Shown piece by piece: positions 6,658 to 13,691 of a DNA stretch of 24,435 bases (positions within the stretch are counted from its first letter, which is position 1; each line of letters starts with the position of its first letter). The stretch is from JALZBN01 sp035525375 (GTDB taxonomy: Bacteria; Actinomycetota; Acidimicrobiia; Acidimicrobiales; AC-14): NCBI GenBank assembly GCA_035525375.1, contig DATLEI010000018.1:1-24435 (forward strand). Reading direction: 5' to 3'. A program made the position numbers and the translations under genes. The notes beneath the pieces are model-generated. The model did not search any database, was not told where the DNA came from, and worked only from the letters and a program-made list of their open reading frames with translations.

Positions 6658-8779
6658 GGCTCGGCCGTTCGGGACGTTCGGGAATCGTGAATGGCGGCAG
6701 GGTCGGAATGGGCGGGATGGTGAACTGTGGCAACGTCGGAATCGTGAACTGAGGAATGGGGACGTTTTGAACTGGTGCTTCCTGTAGCGGCGACTGCGGC
6801 ACCGTTTCCGGCACCGCCAGGCGCGGCCCGCGGTCCGCGCCGCTGTCACGGCTGGTCGACTTTTCGTTCGGAACCGACAGGTACTCGGATCCGCCCGGGT
6901 AGGACTCGGGCTCAGGGAAGCCCACCGGTTGGACGTCGGCGAGGGCGGCAGTCATGTAGTCGTGCCAGATGCGCGCCGGGTAGGTGCCGCCGAAGACCGT
7001 GATGCCGCCGACATTCCGCATCGGTACATCGCCGTCAGGCGAACCCATCCATACTGCGGTGGCGAGCGTCGGTGTGAACCCGACGAACCAGGCATTCGTG
7101 TTGTTGTCCGTGCTTCCCGTCTTGCCCGCGACCTGCCAGTTCGGTAGGCCGGCGGCGCGTCCGGTGCCTCGCTGAACGACCTGGGTCAAGATTTGTGTCG
7201 CGACGCGGGCAGTGTCGGCGGGCAGCACTCGTTCGCCTTTCGGCGCGTTGCTGAACAGGTCCTTTCCCTCCCGGTCGGCGACACGATCGATGAAGTACGG
7301 CGTGTGACGCACCCCATCGGCAGCGAGGGTTCCGTATGCCGATGCCATCTGCAATGGGGTGACGGTCTCGCTTCCCAGGGTGATCGCCAGGTTCGGTGCC
7401 AGCGGGTTGGTGATCCCCATGCGTTTCGCGACCTCGACCACCTTGTCAGGGCCCACGATCTTCACCAGTCGGGCGTAGGCGCAGTTCACCGACTGGACCG
7501 TCGCATCGGTGAGGCTCAGCACTCCCCCGGCCGACCCTTCGACGTTGCTCGGCGTCCACGGATTCGGCGTGCCGCCGGGGTTCGGGATGGAGCACGGCGA
7601 GTAACCGGCGATGGAGTCGCTCGGCGAAAAGCCCTGCTCGAGAGCAGCAATCAGGGTGAAGGTCTTGAAGGATGACCCCGTTTGCCGCCCTGGGCCGTCG
7701 GTCGCAAGGTTGAACTTCGACTGAACGAAGTCGGGTCCGCCGACCAGAGCTCGAACGGCGCCCGTGGTGGGGTCGACCGAAACGACAGCTGCGTTGAACT
7801 GTCCACCGGTATCGGGAAGGTTGGTCGCCACCGATTCCTCGGCCGTCCGCTGGTCGAGCGGGTCGAGGGTTGTGTGAATCGAGAGTCCGCCCTTGAACAG
7901 CGCGGCCGTGCGCTCTTGCAGCGTGGCCCCGAGACGAGTGTCCGCGAGCAAGACCTGCTTGACGTGCTCGGTGAAGTAGTCGCTCGCCCGCGCCGGGTCC
8001 TCGGGGGGAGGCTGGGGCAGGGTCTCCGCCTTAACCTGCGTGCGTTGCTCGTCGGTCATATGGCCGAGGTCATGCATCCGGTCGGCGACGACGTTGCGCC
8101 GATCGTGCGCCGCCGCGGGGTGACGGAAGGGGTCGGCGCCGACGGGGTCGCGGATGAGGCTGGCGAGAAGAGTCGCCTGTCCGAGCGTCAGCTGATCGAC
8201 GTCGCTGGCGAAGTACCGCTCAGCCGCGGCTTGCAATCCGTATGCTCCATTGCCGAAGTACACGGTGTTCAAGTAGCGCTCGAGGATCTCCTGCTTCGAC
8301 ATCCGGCCCTCGAGCCGGAAGGCCAGTGCAGCTTCTTGAATCTTGCGATTCACGTCCTGGCGGGCGTTGAGCAACGTGACCTTCACCAGTTGCTGAGTGA
8401 TGGTCGAGCCGCCTTCGGACACCCCACCCGACTCGACGTTCACCACCAAAGCCCGGGCCAGCGCCCGCAAATCAATGGCGCCATGGTCGAAGAAGCGATC
8501 GTCCTCGGCGTCGAGGACGGCGCGCACGACGTGGGGCGGCACCCGCGCCAGGGTGACGGGAACCCGGTCTTCCTCGGCGTGCCACACCGCCAGAACGCTG
8601 CCGTCACGGGCATAGACGACGGAACGAGCGGCGAGCGGCTGCAGATCGAGAACGTCGCCGGTCTCGGCCATCTCGGAGGTGAATATGACGTGCCCCAAAC
8701 CGATGATCAGGGCTCCGGCGGCAGCGACACCGACTCCAACAGCTCCGACAGTCAGGATGAACCGGCGGAGGGCGCTCAT
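6650..8779 (-). CDS. Bifunctional class A penicillin-binding protein
   Basis: This 709-residue enzyme polymerises and crosslinks peptidoglycan outside the membrane. An N-terminal anchor spans about residues 8-33. The GT51 glycosyltransferase domain has EDDRFFDHG with catalytic E92, GGSTITQQLVK at about 123-133, RKIQEA, and ILERYLNTVYFGNG. The transpeptidase domain has the SxxK box at 369-372 (SSFK), SVN at 430-432 and KTGST at 553-557. All catalytic motifs are intact. The last 40 residues are a low-complexity tail of repeated proline, isoleucine, threonine and phenylalanine units (TLPQFTIP-like), as seen on some actinobacterial PBP1 proteins, probably extended in the wall. It is the first gene of a set with the zinc-ribbon and membrane-protein genes. 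Confidence 0.95.
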   Translation of the reverse strand: MSALRRFILTVGAVGVGVAAAGALIIGLGHVIFTSEMAETGDVLDLQPLAARSVVYARDGSVLAVWHAEEDRVPVTLARVPPHVVRAVLDAEDDRFFDHGAIDLRALARALVVNVESGGVSEGGSTITQQLVKVTLLNARQDVNRKIQEAALAFRLEGRMSKQEILERYLNTVYFGNGAYGLQAAAERYFASDVDQLTLGQATLLASLIRDPVGADPFRHPAAAHDRRNVVADRMHDLGHMTDEQRTQVKAETLPQPPPEDPARASDYFTEHVKQVLLADTRLGATLQERTAALFKGGLSIHTTLDPLDQRTAEESVATNLPDTGGQFNAAVVSVDPTTGAVRALVGGPDFVQSKFNLATDGPGRQTGSSFKTFTLIAALEQGFSPSDSIAGYSPCSIPNPGGTPNPWTPSNVEGSAGGVLSLTDATVQSVNCAYARLVKIVGPDKVVEVAKRMGITNPLAPNLAITLGSETVTPLQMASAYGTLAADGVRHTPYFIDRVADREGKDLFSNAPKGERVLPADTARVATQILTQVVQRGTGRAAGLPNWQVAGKTGSTDNNTNAWFVGFTPTLATAVWMGSPDGDVPMRNVGGITVFGGTYPARIWHDYMTAALADVQPVGFPEPESYPGGSEYLSVPNEKSTSRDSGADRGPRLAVPETVPQSPLQEAPVQNVPIPQFTIPTLPQFTIPPIPTLPPFTIPERPERPSRD

Positions 8780-8820
8780 TGTGGGTCGCAGATTACTGTG
8801 CGGCGGAAACTACGGTGGGT

Positions 8821-9009
8821 TCAGCCCCATTCCTCGCCGAGTATCGCCTCTAGGCGTTCCTTGCGCCGGGGCCGCTCGGTCTTCGCTGTCACCTTGGCCC
8901 GACACCGGCCCGAGAGGCCGTGAAGCCAGAGGGTTGTCTTGGCGTCGTCGTCGGGCTCGGCCACGATCCGAGCGAAGCACTCCGGACAACGGATGGTGAG
9001 TCTCGGCAT
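8821..9009 (-). CDS. Small hypothetical protein with CPEC motif
   Basis: This 62-residue protein starts with ATG preceded by an AGAAGGA Shine-Dalgarno-like stretch. It has one CPEC pair near the N-terminus and a single later cysteine (SGRC), so it could be half of a metal-binding knuckle. The C-terminal half is rich in Lys, Arg and Glu. I do not recognise a family. It lies 41 bases upstream of the penicillin-binding protein gene on the same strand. The acceptable start, ribosome site and codon use suggest it is real, but this remains moderate. Confidence 0.5.
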   Translation of the reverse strand: MPRLTIRCPECFARIVAEPDDDAKTTLWLHGLSGRCRAKVTAKTERPRRKERLEAILGEEWG

Positions 9010-9112
9010 TCGTCCTTCTCAGTGCGTGGTGCGGGCGAACTCTTGTAGGCGGCTGGAGCACTCCAGGATACCGCGTCGGTCGGCGCGCGCCCCAGCGCGA
9101 TACTCGCGGGAC

Positions 9113-9262
9113 ATGACCAACCTCGATGACATCCTGAGACGGGGCAGTTGCGCCATCTGCGGGCGCAAGGTTCACCTCGACGACAACGAAGGCCGAGTCG
9201 CCTGCGACGGCTGCGACATCCCCACCGACAACTGCACCTGCGCGCCCGCGACCGACGATTGA
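9113..9262 (+). CDS. Small zinc-ribbon-like hypothetical protein
   Basis: This 49-residue, acidic protein has cysteines spaced as CAIC, then CDGC after 15-16 residues, then CTC near the end. This fits a small zinc knuckle or ribbon. No enzymatic motif is seen and I cannot name a family. No good Shine-Dalgarno is present, but GATACT eight bases upstream of the ATG resembles a -10 box, so translation could be from a leaderless transcript. It is divergent from the 62-residue gene and ends just before tRNA-Val. Confidence 0.55.
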   Translation: MTNLDDILRRGSCAICGRKVHLDDNEGRVACDGCDIPTDNCTCAPATDD

Positions 9263-9275
9263 TCGTGTGGGCCGG

Positions 9276-9349
9276 TGGGCGCTGAGGGACTCGAACCCCC
9301 GACCCCCGCCTTGTAAGGGCGGTGCTCTAACCAACTGAGCTAAGCGCCC
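9276..9349 (-). tRNA. tRNA-Val (TAC)
   Basis: The minus strand gives a complete 74-base cloverleaf. The acceptor stem pairs GGGCGCT with AGCGCCC and is followed by an A discriminator. The D arm is TTAGCTCAGTTGGTTAGAGC, and the anticodon stem CCGCC/GGCGG holds loop CTTACAA with anticodon TAC. A standard GGTTCGAGTCC T arm is present. CCA is not encoded. Confidence 0.95.
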
Positions 9350-9421
9350 GAAGTAGGCAGAGCGTACTGGCCGTCGGCCGCCGACCTCGTCCCGTCGTGC
9401 TCCAAGTTTGAGTAATCTTGT

Positions 9422-10495
9422 GTGCGGATCGAATCACTCGGACGAGCAGGGCGGCGACGGGGACATACGGCATACGTGGCAGAAGATCTCATGCGGCAAT
9501 ACCTCAAGGAAATTGGCGCCTATGCGTTGCTGACTGCCGCCGATGAGGTCAGGCTGGCCAAGGCAATCGAGAGTGGCCGGGAGGCCGACGGGGACCTGTC
9601 GGCGCCGACTCCACGGGAAACAGGCGGCACCGCCGAACTTTCCCTGCGCGGCGAGCTCGACCGCGCCACCCGCGACGAGCTGCGCAAGAAGTCGGTCGCC
9701 GGTCGCGAAGCCAAGGAAGCGTTCATCCAGTCGAATCTCCGCCTCGTGGTCTCGATCGCCAAGCGTTACCAGCCGTGCGGCCTGCCCCTCATCGACTTGG
9801 TCCAAGAGGGCAATCTCGGCCTCATGCGCGCCGTCGACCGGTTCGACCACCGGCGCGGCTTCAAGTTCTCGACCTATGCCACGTGGTGGATCCGTCAGGC
9901 CATCACCCGCGCCATTGCCGACAAGAGCCGCACCATCCGTGTTCCAGTGCATATGGTCGAGACCGTCGGCCAGGTGACACGCTCGACCGCCCGCTTGGCG
10001 CGCCGCCTCGGGCGTGACCCCACGACGGCCGAGCTTGCCGCGGACACCGGGTTCACTGCCGAGAAGGTCAGAGATGCCCAGCGGGTCGCCCCCGATCCGG
10101 TCTCCCTGTCGGAGCCAGTGGGTGAAGACGATGCCGAGCTGGCCGACTTTCTCGAGGACCCGTCGGCGCAAGCGTCCTTCGAGGCTGCGGTTTCCGCGCT
10201 CGAGCATGCCGAGCTGCGCGGAGTCCTGGCCACGCTTTCCGATCGCGAACAACGCATCCTCGAGCTGCGCTTCGGACTGGTCGGCGACCGTCCCCATACC
10301 CTCGAAGAGGTGGGCAAGGAGTTCGAGTTGACCCGGGAGCGAATCCGTCAGATCGAAGCGAAGGCACTCTCCAAGCTGCGCCATCCCGCCGGCCCCCCAG
10401 GGTCGGAAGGCGGCGAGGCGGAGGGCAGCGTCATGTCCCGGTTCAGCTCAGATTCTCGGCGCCGTTCGCCCGCTGCTCCCCGCACTTCTCGCTGA
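9422..10495 (+). CDS. RNA polymerase sigma-70 family factor (RpoD/SigA-like, primary or group 2)
   Basis: This 357-residue sigma factor directs RNA polymerase to -35/-10 promoters. Region 1.2 (about residues 24-55, MRQYLKEIGAYALLT) is followed by a short variable stretch. Region 2 contains NLRLVVSIAKRY, DLVQEGNLGLMRAVDRFD and FSTYATWWIRQAITRA, the -10 recognition helix. Region 3 follows VPVHMVE. Region 4 has TLSDREQRILELRFGL and a helix-turn-helix ending ELTRERIRQIEAKALSKLR. Region 1.1 is absent, which favours a group 2 factor or a short primary one. About 35 extra, low-complexity residues follow region 4 and overlap the convergent NUDIX gene. The start is GTG at 9422, but GTG 9476 is also possible since the conserved part begins just after it. 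Confidence 0.92.
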   Translation: MRIESLGRAGRRRGHTAYVAEDLMRQYLKEIGAYALLTAADEVRLAKAIESGREADGDLSAPTPRETGGTAELSLRGELDRATRDELRKKSVAGREAKEAFIQSNLRLVVSIAKRYQPCGLPLIDLVQEGNLGLMRAVDRFDHRRGFKFSTYATWWIRQAITRAIADKSRTIRVPVHMVETVGQVTRSTARLARRLGRDPTTAELAADTGFTAEKVRDAQRVAPDPVSLSEPVGEDDAELADFLEDPSAQASFEAAVSALEHAELRGVLATLSDREQRILELRFGLVGDRPHTLEEVGKEFELTRERIRQIEAKALSKLRHPAGPPGSEGGEAEGSVMSRFSSDSRRRSPAAPRTSR

Positions 10496-10961
10496 GCGCG
10501 CCGGCGGCCTCCTCCTGCAACCGGGGAAGGCGCGCCGGGTCGAACCACCGCACCTCGATGATCTCCGGATAATGGGCTACCGGCTCCTGGCGGAGCGAGG
10601 AAGCTGCGATACGAGCTTCGAAGATGACGTCGACGCGCCGTCCCGGAGAATCAACGATGATCGTCGGCTCTCCGTCGACCTCCAGCTCCACACCGACTTC
10701 CTCGCATGATTCCCGCAGGGCGGCGTCCCGTGGGTCCTCCGCCCGCCGGATAAGCCCTCCCGGCAGGCCCCAGCCTCCTCGGTACGAATGGCGGACGAGC
10801 AGAACCTTGCCATCGCCTCGAACGACAATGCAGGCCGCGCCGACTCGGAACGAGGGGGTGATGCGCCGGATGAGGAACTTTCGGGCCCACGCCGGAAGGG
10901 CGCCATAGGTGCGCAGCGCGAGCAGCCGGAACCGGTCGAGCTTCGTGTGGGTCTCTTTCAA
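10443..10961 (-). CDS. NUDIX hydrolase
   Basis: This 172-residue protein has a full NUDIX box at about residues 69-91. A glycine is followed by LIRRA, a glutamate, and then the REsCEEVGV core that binds divalent metal. It would hydrolyse a nucleoside diphosphate linked to another moiety, but the substrate cannot be read from the box. The start is TTG at 10961, supported by a four-base TTGA overlap with the stop of the inositol monophosphatase-like gene upstream, so the two form an operon. Its last 53 bases lie over the end of the convergent sigma-factor gene. Confidence 0.9.
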   Translation of the reverse strand: MKETHTKLDRFRLLALRTYGALPAWARKFLIRRITPSFRVGAACIVVRGDGKVLLVRHSYRGGWGLPGGLIRRAEDPRDAALRESCEEVGVELEVDGEPTIIVDSPGRRVDVIFEARIAASSLRQEPVAHYPEIIEVRWFDPARLPRLQEEAAGALSEKCGEQRANGAENLS

Positions 10962-11704
10962 TCGAACCCGGCGCGCGCCGCGACGGCCTCGGCCAGCAGT
11001 TCAGGAGTTGCCGCCGCAACCGGCGAGCGGCGAACCTCGGCCGTGCGCACGACCAGATCGCGGTCGATGCGGTCAACAACGGGCGCGCCGGCCTCGGTGC
11101 AGATGAGCAAGCCGGCCAGGTAGTCCCACGGCGCGTGGCCGGCGACCGAGCAGTCGACGAAAGCATCGAGCTGACCTGCGGCTACGGCGCAGAGGTCGAG
11201 GGCGGCCGCACCGAGGGCTCGAACCTGGCGCCAACCCAGGTGCTTGCTCGGGAATCCGACGACGCAAACGAGTGCCTCCGACATGGAGGTGCAGCCGGTA
11301 GGCCGGATCACCTTGCCGTTGTGGCGCGCGCCGGCCCCACGGATGGCCTCGTAGCGATCCCCCGTTGCCAGGTTCACCACGAGACCCACGCGGGGGCCCT
11401 CGGCATCAAGGACGCAGAGGCTGGTCGCATACCAGGGCAGCCGGCGCGAGGCATTGGTCGATCCGTCGACGGGATCGACGGCGACGAGGAGTTCACGGTC
11501 ACGGTTGTGATCGCCGGTTTCCTCGCTCAGCACGCCCAGGCCCGCGGCGTCGAGCACCTTCAAGGCCGCCTCGTCGGCGACTAGGTCGCTGAAGTACTGG
11601 CCCGGCCGGGTGCCAGCGGGTCCCCAGTCGGCTAATCCGTCGAGCGCACCTCGTATCGCGCCGGCCGCGGTGTCGAGAACCGCAAGCAATTCCTCGTCCG
11701 TCAA
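10958..11704 (-). CDS. Inositol monophosphatase family protein
   Basis: This 248-residue enzyme belongs to the lithium-sensitive, magnesium-dependent phosphatase superfamily. Metal ligands are visible in LSEETGD (E61, E62), in the signature AVDPVDGSTN (D77, D80) and in APWDYLAG near residue 203. Members act on inositol phosphate, PAP or sugar phosphates. In actinomycetes they may feed inositol lipid or mycothiol synthesis, but the substrate here is open. The start is TTG at 11704, with GAAGGGGG upstream as a likely ribosome site. It is the first gene of a pair with the NUDIX hydrolase. Confidence 0.9.
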   Translation of the reverse strand: MTDEELLAVLDTAAGAIRGALDGLADWGPAGTRPGQYFSDLVADEAALKVLDAAGLGVLSEETGDHNRDRELLVAVDPVDGSTNASRRLPWYATSLCVLDAEGPRVGLVVNLATGDRYEAIRGAGARHNGKVIRPTGCTSMSEALVCVVGFPSKHLGWRQVRALGAAALDLCAVAAGQLDAFVDCSVAGHAPWDYLAGLLICTEAGAPVVDRIDRDLVVRTAEVRRSPVAAATPELLAEAVAARAGFD

Positions 11705-11742
11705 CCGGTTGCCCCCTTCGGGAGCTGCCCTGCCGAGCGGGT

Positions 11743-11784
11743 CACTGTGCTCATTGGTTCGCTCGCCTGCGCTCGCTCACAGTG
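11743..11784. repeat. Spaced inverted repeat CACTGTG/CACAGTG
   Basis: A perfect 7-base inverted repeat is separated by 28 bases in the spacer between the divergent inositol-phosphatase and hypothetical genes. The loop is rich in GCTCGC units. It could be an operator or a remnant of a dispersed palindromic element. Little more can be said. Confidence 0.3.
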
Positions 11785-11856
11785 GGCGACGCTACAAGGC
11801 TCGGGCCTGACCTACGCTCCTGTCGTCTTCGTTTCGCCAAAACCAGGAGGGTGCCG

Positions 11857-12414
11857 GTGGCCGCCATCGACGTGGCCGGCTACGTCGCAGAGCTCAAGGA
11901 CCACGCCGTCGACCATGGCTTCCATGTTCACGACGAGCGGCATTTCGTCGAGACGTACTCGTTGCGACAGGTGTGGGAGGTCGATCTCCATCCGGAGGAG
12001 GGCTGCGGCGGGCCCCTTGACTTGCACCTGGCTCTCGAGGTCGAGCCGCGGGTGCTTCTTGCCTTCGAGGATGCTGTCGCCGACCTGCCCGACGAGGACG
12101 AGCCGCCGGACGAGTTCCAGTTTCCGCTCAACTTCACCTGGGCCTTGCCACCGCTGCCCAAGGGACCAGATCTACTCCTGCTAGCGACCGAGCTGGCCGG
12201 TGTCGGGGGCCCCGACCTTCCCCTTGAGGTTTCGGCCATCGACTCGTTTGCGTCGGTGACCGACGCGCCGGAGCGCAGCCTGACTGTGGTGGCGCGTCAG
12301 CAGGTCTCGTTGGCGCGGGTACTGGCCGGCGAAGAACTGCTGTGCGAAGTCCTCGACCGGTGCCTGGCCGTCAGCCGTTTCCTGCTGAACCAGGCCCCGG
12401 CGTGGGGCGTCTAG
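11857..12414 (+). CDS. Hypothetical protein, 185 residues
   Basis: I do not recognise this protein. It is acidic and soluble-looking, with no signal peptide or long hydrophobic stretch. A DEDEPPDEF segment lies in the middle and a leucine-rich C-terminus ends in SRFLLNQAPAWGV. The N-terminal part has several histidines and aromatics (HGFHVHDERHFVETY). The frame is open back to 11782, but AGGAGG at 11845-11850 is six bases before GTG 11857, so I place the start there. Codon use is like that of its neighbours and it stands as a single-gene unit. It is divergent from the inositol-phosphatase operon and is followed by the repeat/promoter region at 12431. Confidence 0.75.
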   Translation: MAAIDVAGYVAELKDHAVDHGFHVHDERHFVETYSLRQVWEVDLHPEEGCGGPLDLHLALEVEPRVLLAFEDAVADLPDEDEPPDEFQFPLNFTWALPPLPKGPDLLLLATELAGVGGPDLPLEVSAIDSFASVTDAPERSLTVVARQQVSLARVLAGEELLCEVLDRCLAVSRFLLNQAPAWGV

Positions 12415-12430
12415 CCGTCACTCGGGTGTC

Positions 12431-12452
12431 CCTGAAGATTTCCTGAAGATTT
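12431..12452 (+). repeat. Two tandem 11-base repeats upstream of a promoter
   Basis: CCTGAAGATTT occurs twice with no gap (12431-12441 and 12442-12452), ending four bases before the -35 hexamer at 12457. Two 11-base units side by side occupy the same face of the helix. This is the usual site architecture for OmpR/PhoB-family activators, although the base sequence does not match a consensus I know. Confidence 0.6.
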
Positions 12453-12456
12453 TTCC

Positions 12457-12485
12457 TTGACGGCTGAGGCGGTCATCCTTATCAT
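12457..12485 (+). promoter_or_regulatory. Near-consensus sigma-70 promoter (TTGACG-17-TATCAT)
   Basis: The -35 box TTGACG (12457-12462) and the -10 box TATCAT (12480-12485) are separated by exactly 17 bases. It is the best promoter match I see in the window. Transcription would begin near 12492 and run rightward. No protein gene lies on that strand until 13692; tRNA-Leu and the transporter are on the opposite strand. The tandem 11-mers directly upstream suggest control by an activator. Confidence 0.65.
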
Positions 12486-12491
12486 GCAACT

Positions 12492-12605
12492 TGGAGTCCC
12501 GAGGTGGTAACCAGAGCAGCGGTTCGCACGAGCCGAGGCCGAGGAAACTTCCTTGGGGCTCCATTCTTTTGCCCCTCGGCAGAGTCCTGCGCTCGGTTCG
12601 GTCGT
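12492..12605 (+). ncRNA. Candidate small non-coding RNA
   Basis: This stretch follows the promoter at 12457-12485 and has no credible protein frame: an ATG inside the -10 region gives only eight codons. It can fold. GCCGA (12538-12542) pairs with TCGGC (12576-12580), enclosing GGGGC (12555-12559) paired with GCCCC (12571-12575), and AGGAA/TTCCT lies between the left arms. No T-run terminator is visible, so the 3' end is a guess and transcription might continue antisense across tRNA-Leu. It is not a known RNA class that I recognise. Confidence 0.4.
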
Positions 12606-12609
12606 TCAG

Positions 12610-12693
12610 TGCCCGGAGCGGGACTTGAACCCGCACGTCCTTACGGACAATGGTGTTTGAGACCATCGCGTCTGCCGATTCCGCCATCCGGGC
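12610..12693 (-). tRNA. tRNA-Leu (CAA)
   Basis: The minus strand gives an 84-base tRNA with the long variable arm typical of leucine tRNAs. The acceptor stem pairs GCCCGGA with TCCGGGC and is followed by an A discriminator. The anticodon stem ATGGT/ACCAT encloses loop CTCAAAC with anticodon CAA. The variable arm is TGTCCGTAAGGACG, and the T arm contains GGTTCAAGTCC. CCA is not encoded. Confidence 0.95.
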
Positions 12694-12790
12694 GGGATGG
12701 TTTGTTGCACGCAAATCGTCATGATTTGGGTCGATTTTGACGGAATCACGACACTTTGAGTGCAATCAACGGGACTGCCTGAGCGTACCC

Positions 12791-13669
12791 CTAGCTCGGG
12801 GGCCGGGACTCTGCTGGCCGGTCGGCGGGACCCGCCACCAGGTCGGATGTGCCGAGGATGAAGATGCCGATCACCATGCTCGCCAGTGCCGCCAACTCGA
12901 TCGGCAAGGTCGCGCCGGAGGTGTTCACGGTCTCCTTGAAGGCCAGCGCGCCGATGACGATGCTCACCACCGGATCCACCACCGCCAGCACGGGCAGCGA
13001 CGAGCTCAGGGGGCCCGACTGGAAGGCGCTCTGGCCTACCAGCAAGGACAGAAGGGCTACAGCCATCAGCGCATACGGCTGCCATTGGCCCAGCGCCCCC
13101 ACAGCGTCATTCGAGACCAGATGCGCGACCGTCTTGGTCAGCGCCGCGGTCAGGCCATAGAAGATGCCAGTGGCGCAGGCCAGGTACATCGTGCGGCGCG
13201 CCGTATGGCGGCCTGCGGCAAACACAAGGATTCCGGCGATGCCGAGGGTAATCACGAAGACCACGGCCCAGGCCAGCCCCGAAGGCTCCGGATTGCCCTT
13301 GGAGGGCGAGGCGACCAGCAGGAAGACCGTCACGCCGGCGAACACTGCCAGCGCACCGAGCCAGTCCGTGCGGCTCATGTGCTTGTGGCCGACGACAGCG
13401 CCGAACGGAAGGGCAAACAAGAGCCCGCTGACCATCAACGGCTGAACAAGCACAAGCGACCCGTAGGACAAGGCGAGAAACTGGAACCCGTAGGCGGTCA
13501 GGTTCACGGCCGCGCCGATAAGCCAACGAGGACGGGCCAAGAGTCGCAGCACGAGGCGGGGACGCATCGAGTGTGACGACGGCTCCCGGCCGACCGCCTG
13601 GTGTTGCAACACCGACGCCACGGCGTAACCCAGAGCAGCCATGAGGGCGGCGACCACGGCGATGACCAC
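12791..13669 (-). CDS. DMT-superfamily (EamA/NIPA-like) membrane transporter
   Basis: This 292-residue protein has about nine or ten hydrophobic segments spread along its length, in the two-half pattern of drug/metabolite transporters. The first segment, VIAVVAALMAALGYAVASVL, starts at residue 2. The second half has LPVLAVVDPVVSIVIGALAF, a stretch that recurs in this superfamily near the last helices. The substrate is unknown. The start is GTG at 13669. It is divergent from the polysaccharide deacetylase with only about 22 bases between start codons, so the two promoters must overlap or lie inside the coding regions. A hydrophilic, proline-rich C-terminus follows the last helix. Confidence 0.8.
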   Translation of the reverse strand: MVIAVVAALMAALGYAVASVLQHQAVGREPSSHSMRPRLVLRLLARPRWLIGAAVNLTAYGFQFLALSYGSLVLVQPLMVSGLLFALPFGAVVGHKHMSRTDWLGALAVFAGVTVFLLVASPSKGNPEPSGLAWAVVFVITLGIAGILVFAAGRHTARRTMYLACATGIFYGLTAALTKTVAHLVSNDAVGALGQWQPYALMAVALLSLLVGQSAFQSGPLSSSLPVLAVVDPVVSIVIGALAFKETVNTSGATLPIELAALASMVIGIFILGTSDLVAGPADRPAESRPPS

Positions 13670-13691
13670 GAGTCAAGGTACCGTGTCCGCA

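Noticed and set aside
7682..8923. 413-codon plus-strand frame opposite the penicillin-binding protein gene
   Set aside because: It is antisense to a gene with every catalytic motif intact, and its translation has no recognisable domain.
9413..9418. TAATCT as a -10 box for the sigma-factor gene
   Set aside because: No -35-like hexamer lies at the right distance, and it sits only four bases before the favoured GTG start.
12541..12562. Possible RNase P RNA P4-like core (GAGGAAA followed by GGGGCTCC)
   Set aside because: The resemblance is short, the spacing is wrong and there is not enough room before tRNA-Leu for a roughly 400-base RNase P RNA.
12504..12740. 78-codon plus-strand frame over tRNA-Leu
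   Set aside because: It crosses a complete tRNA on the opposite strand and has no ribosome site.
12415..12765. CRISPR-like or longer repeat array starting from the tandem 11-mers
   Set aside because: Only two adjacent copies exist, with no spacers and no further units. A regulator-binding site fits better.
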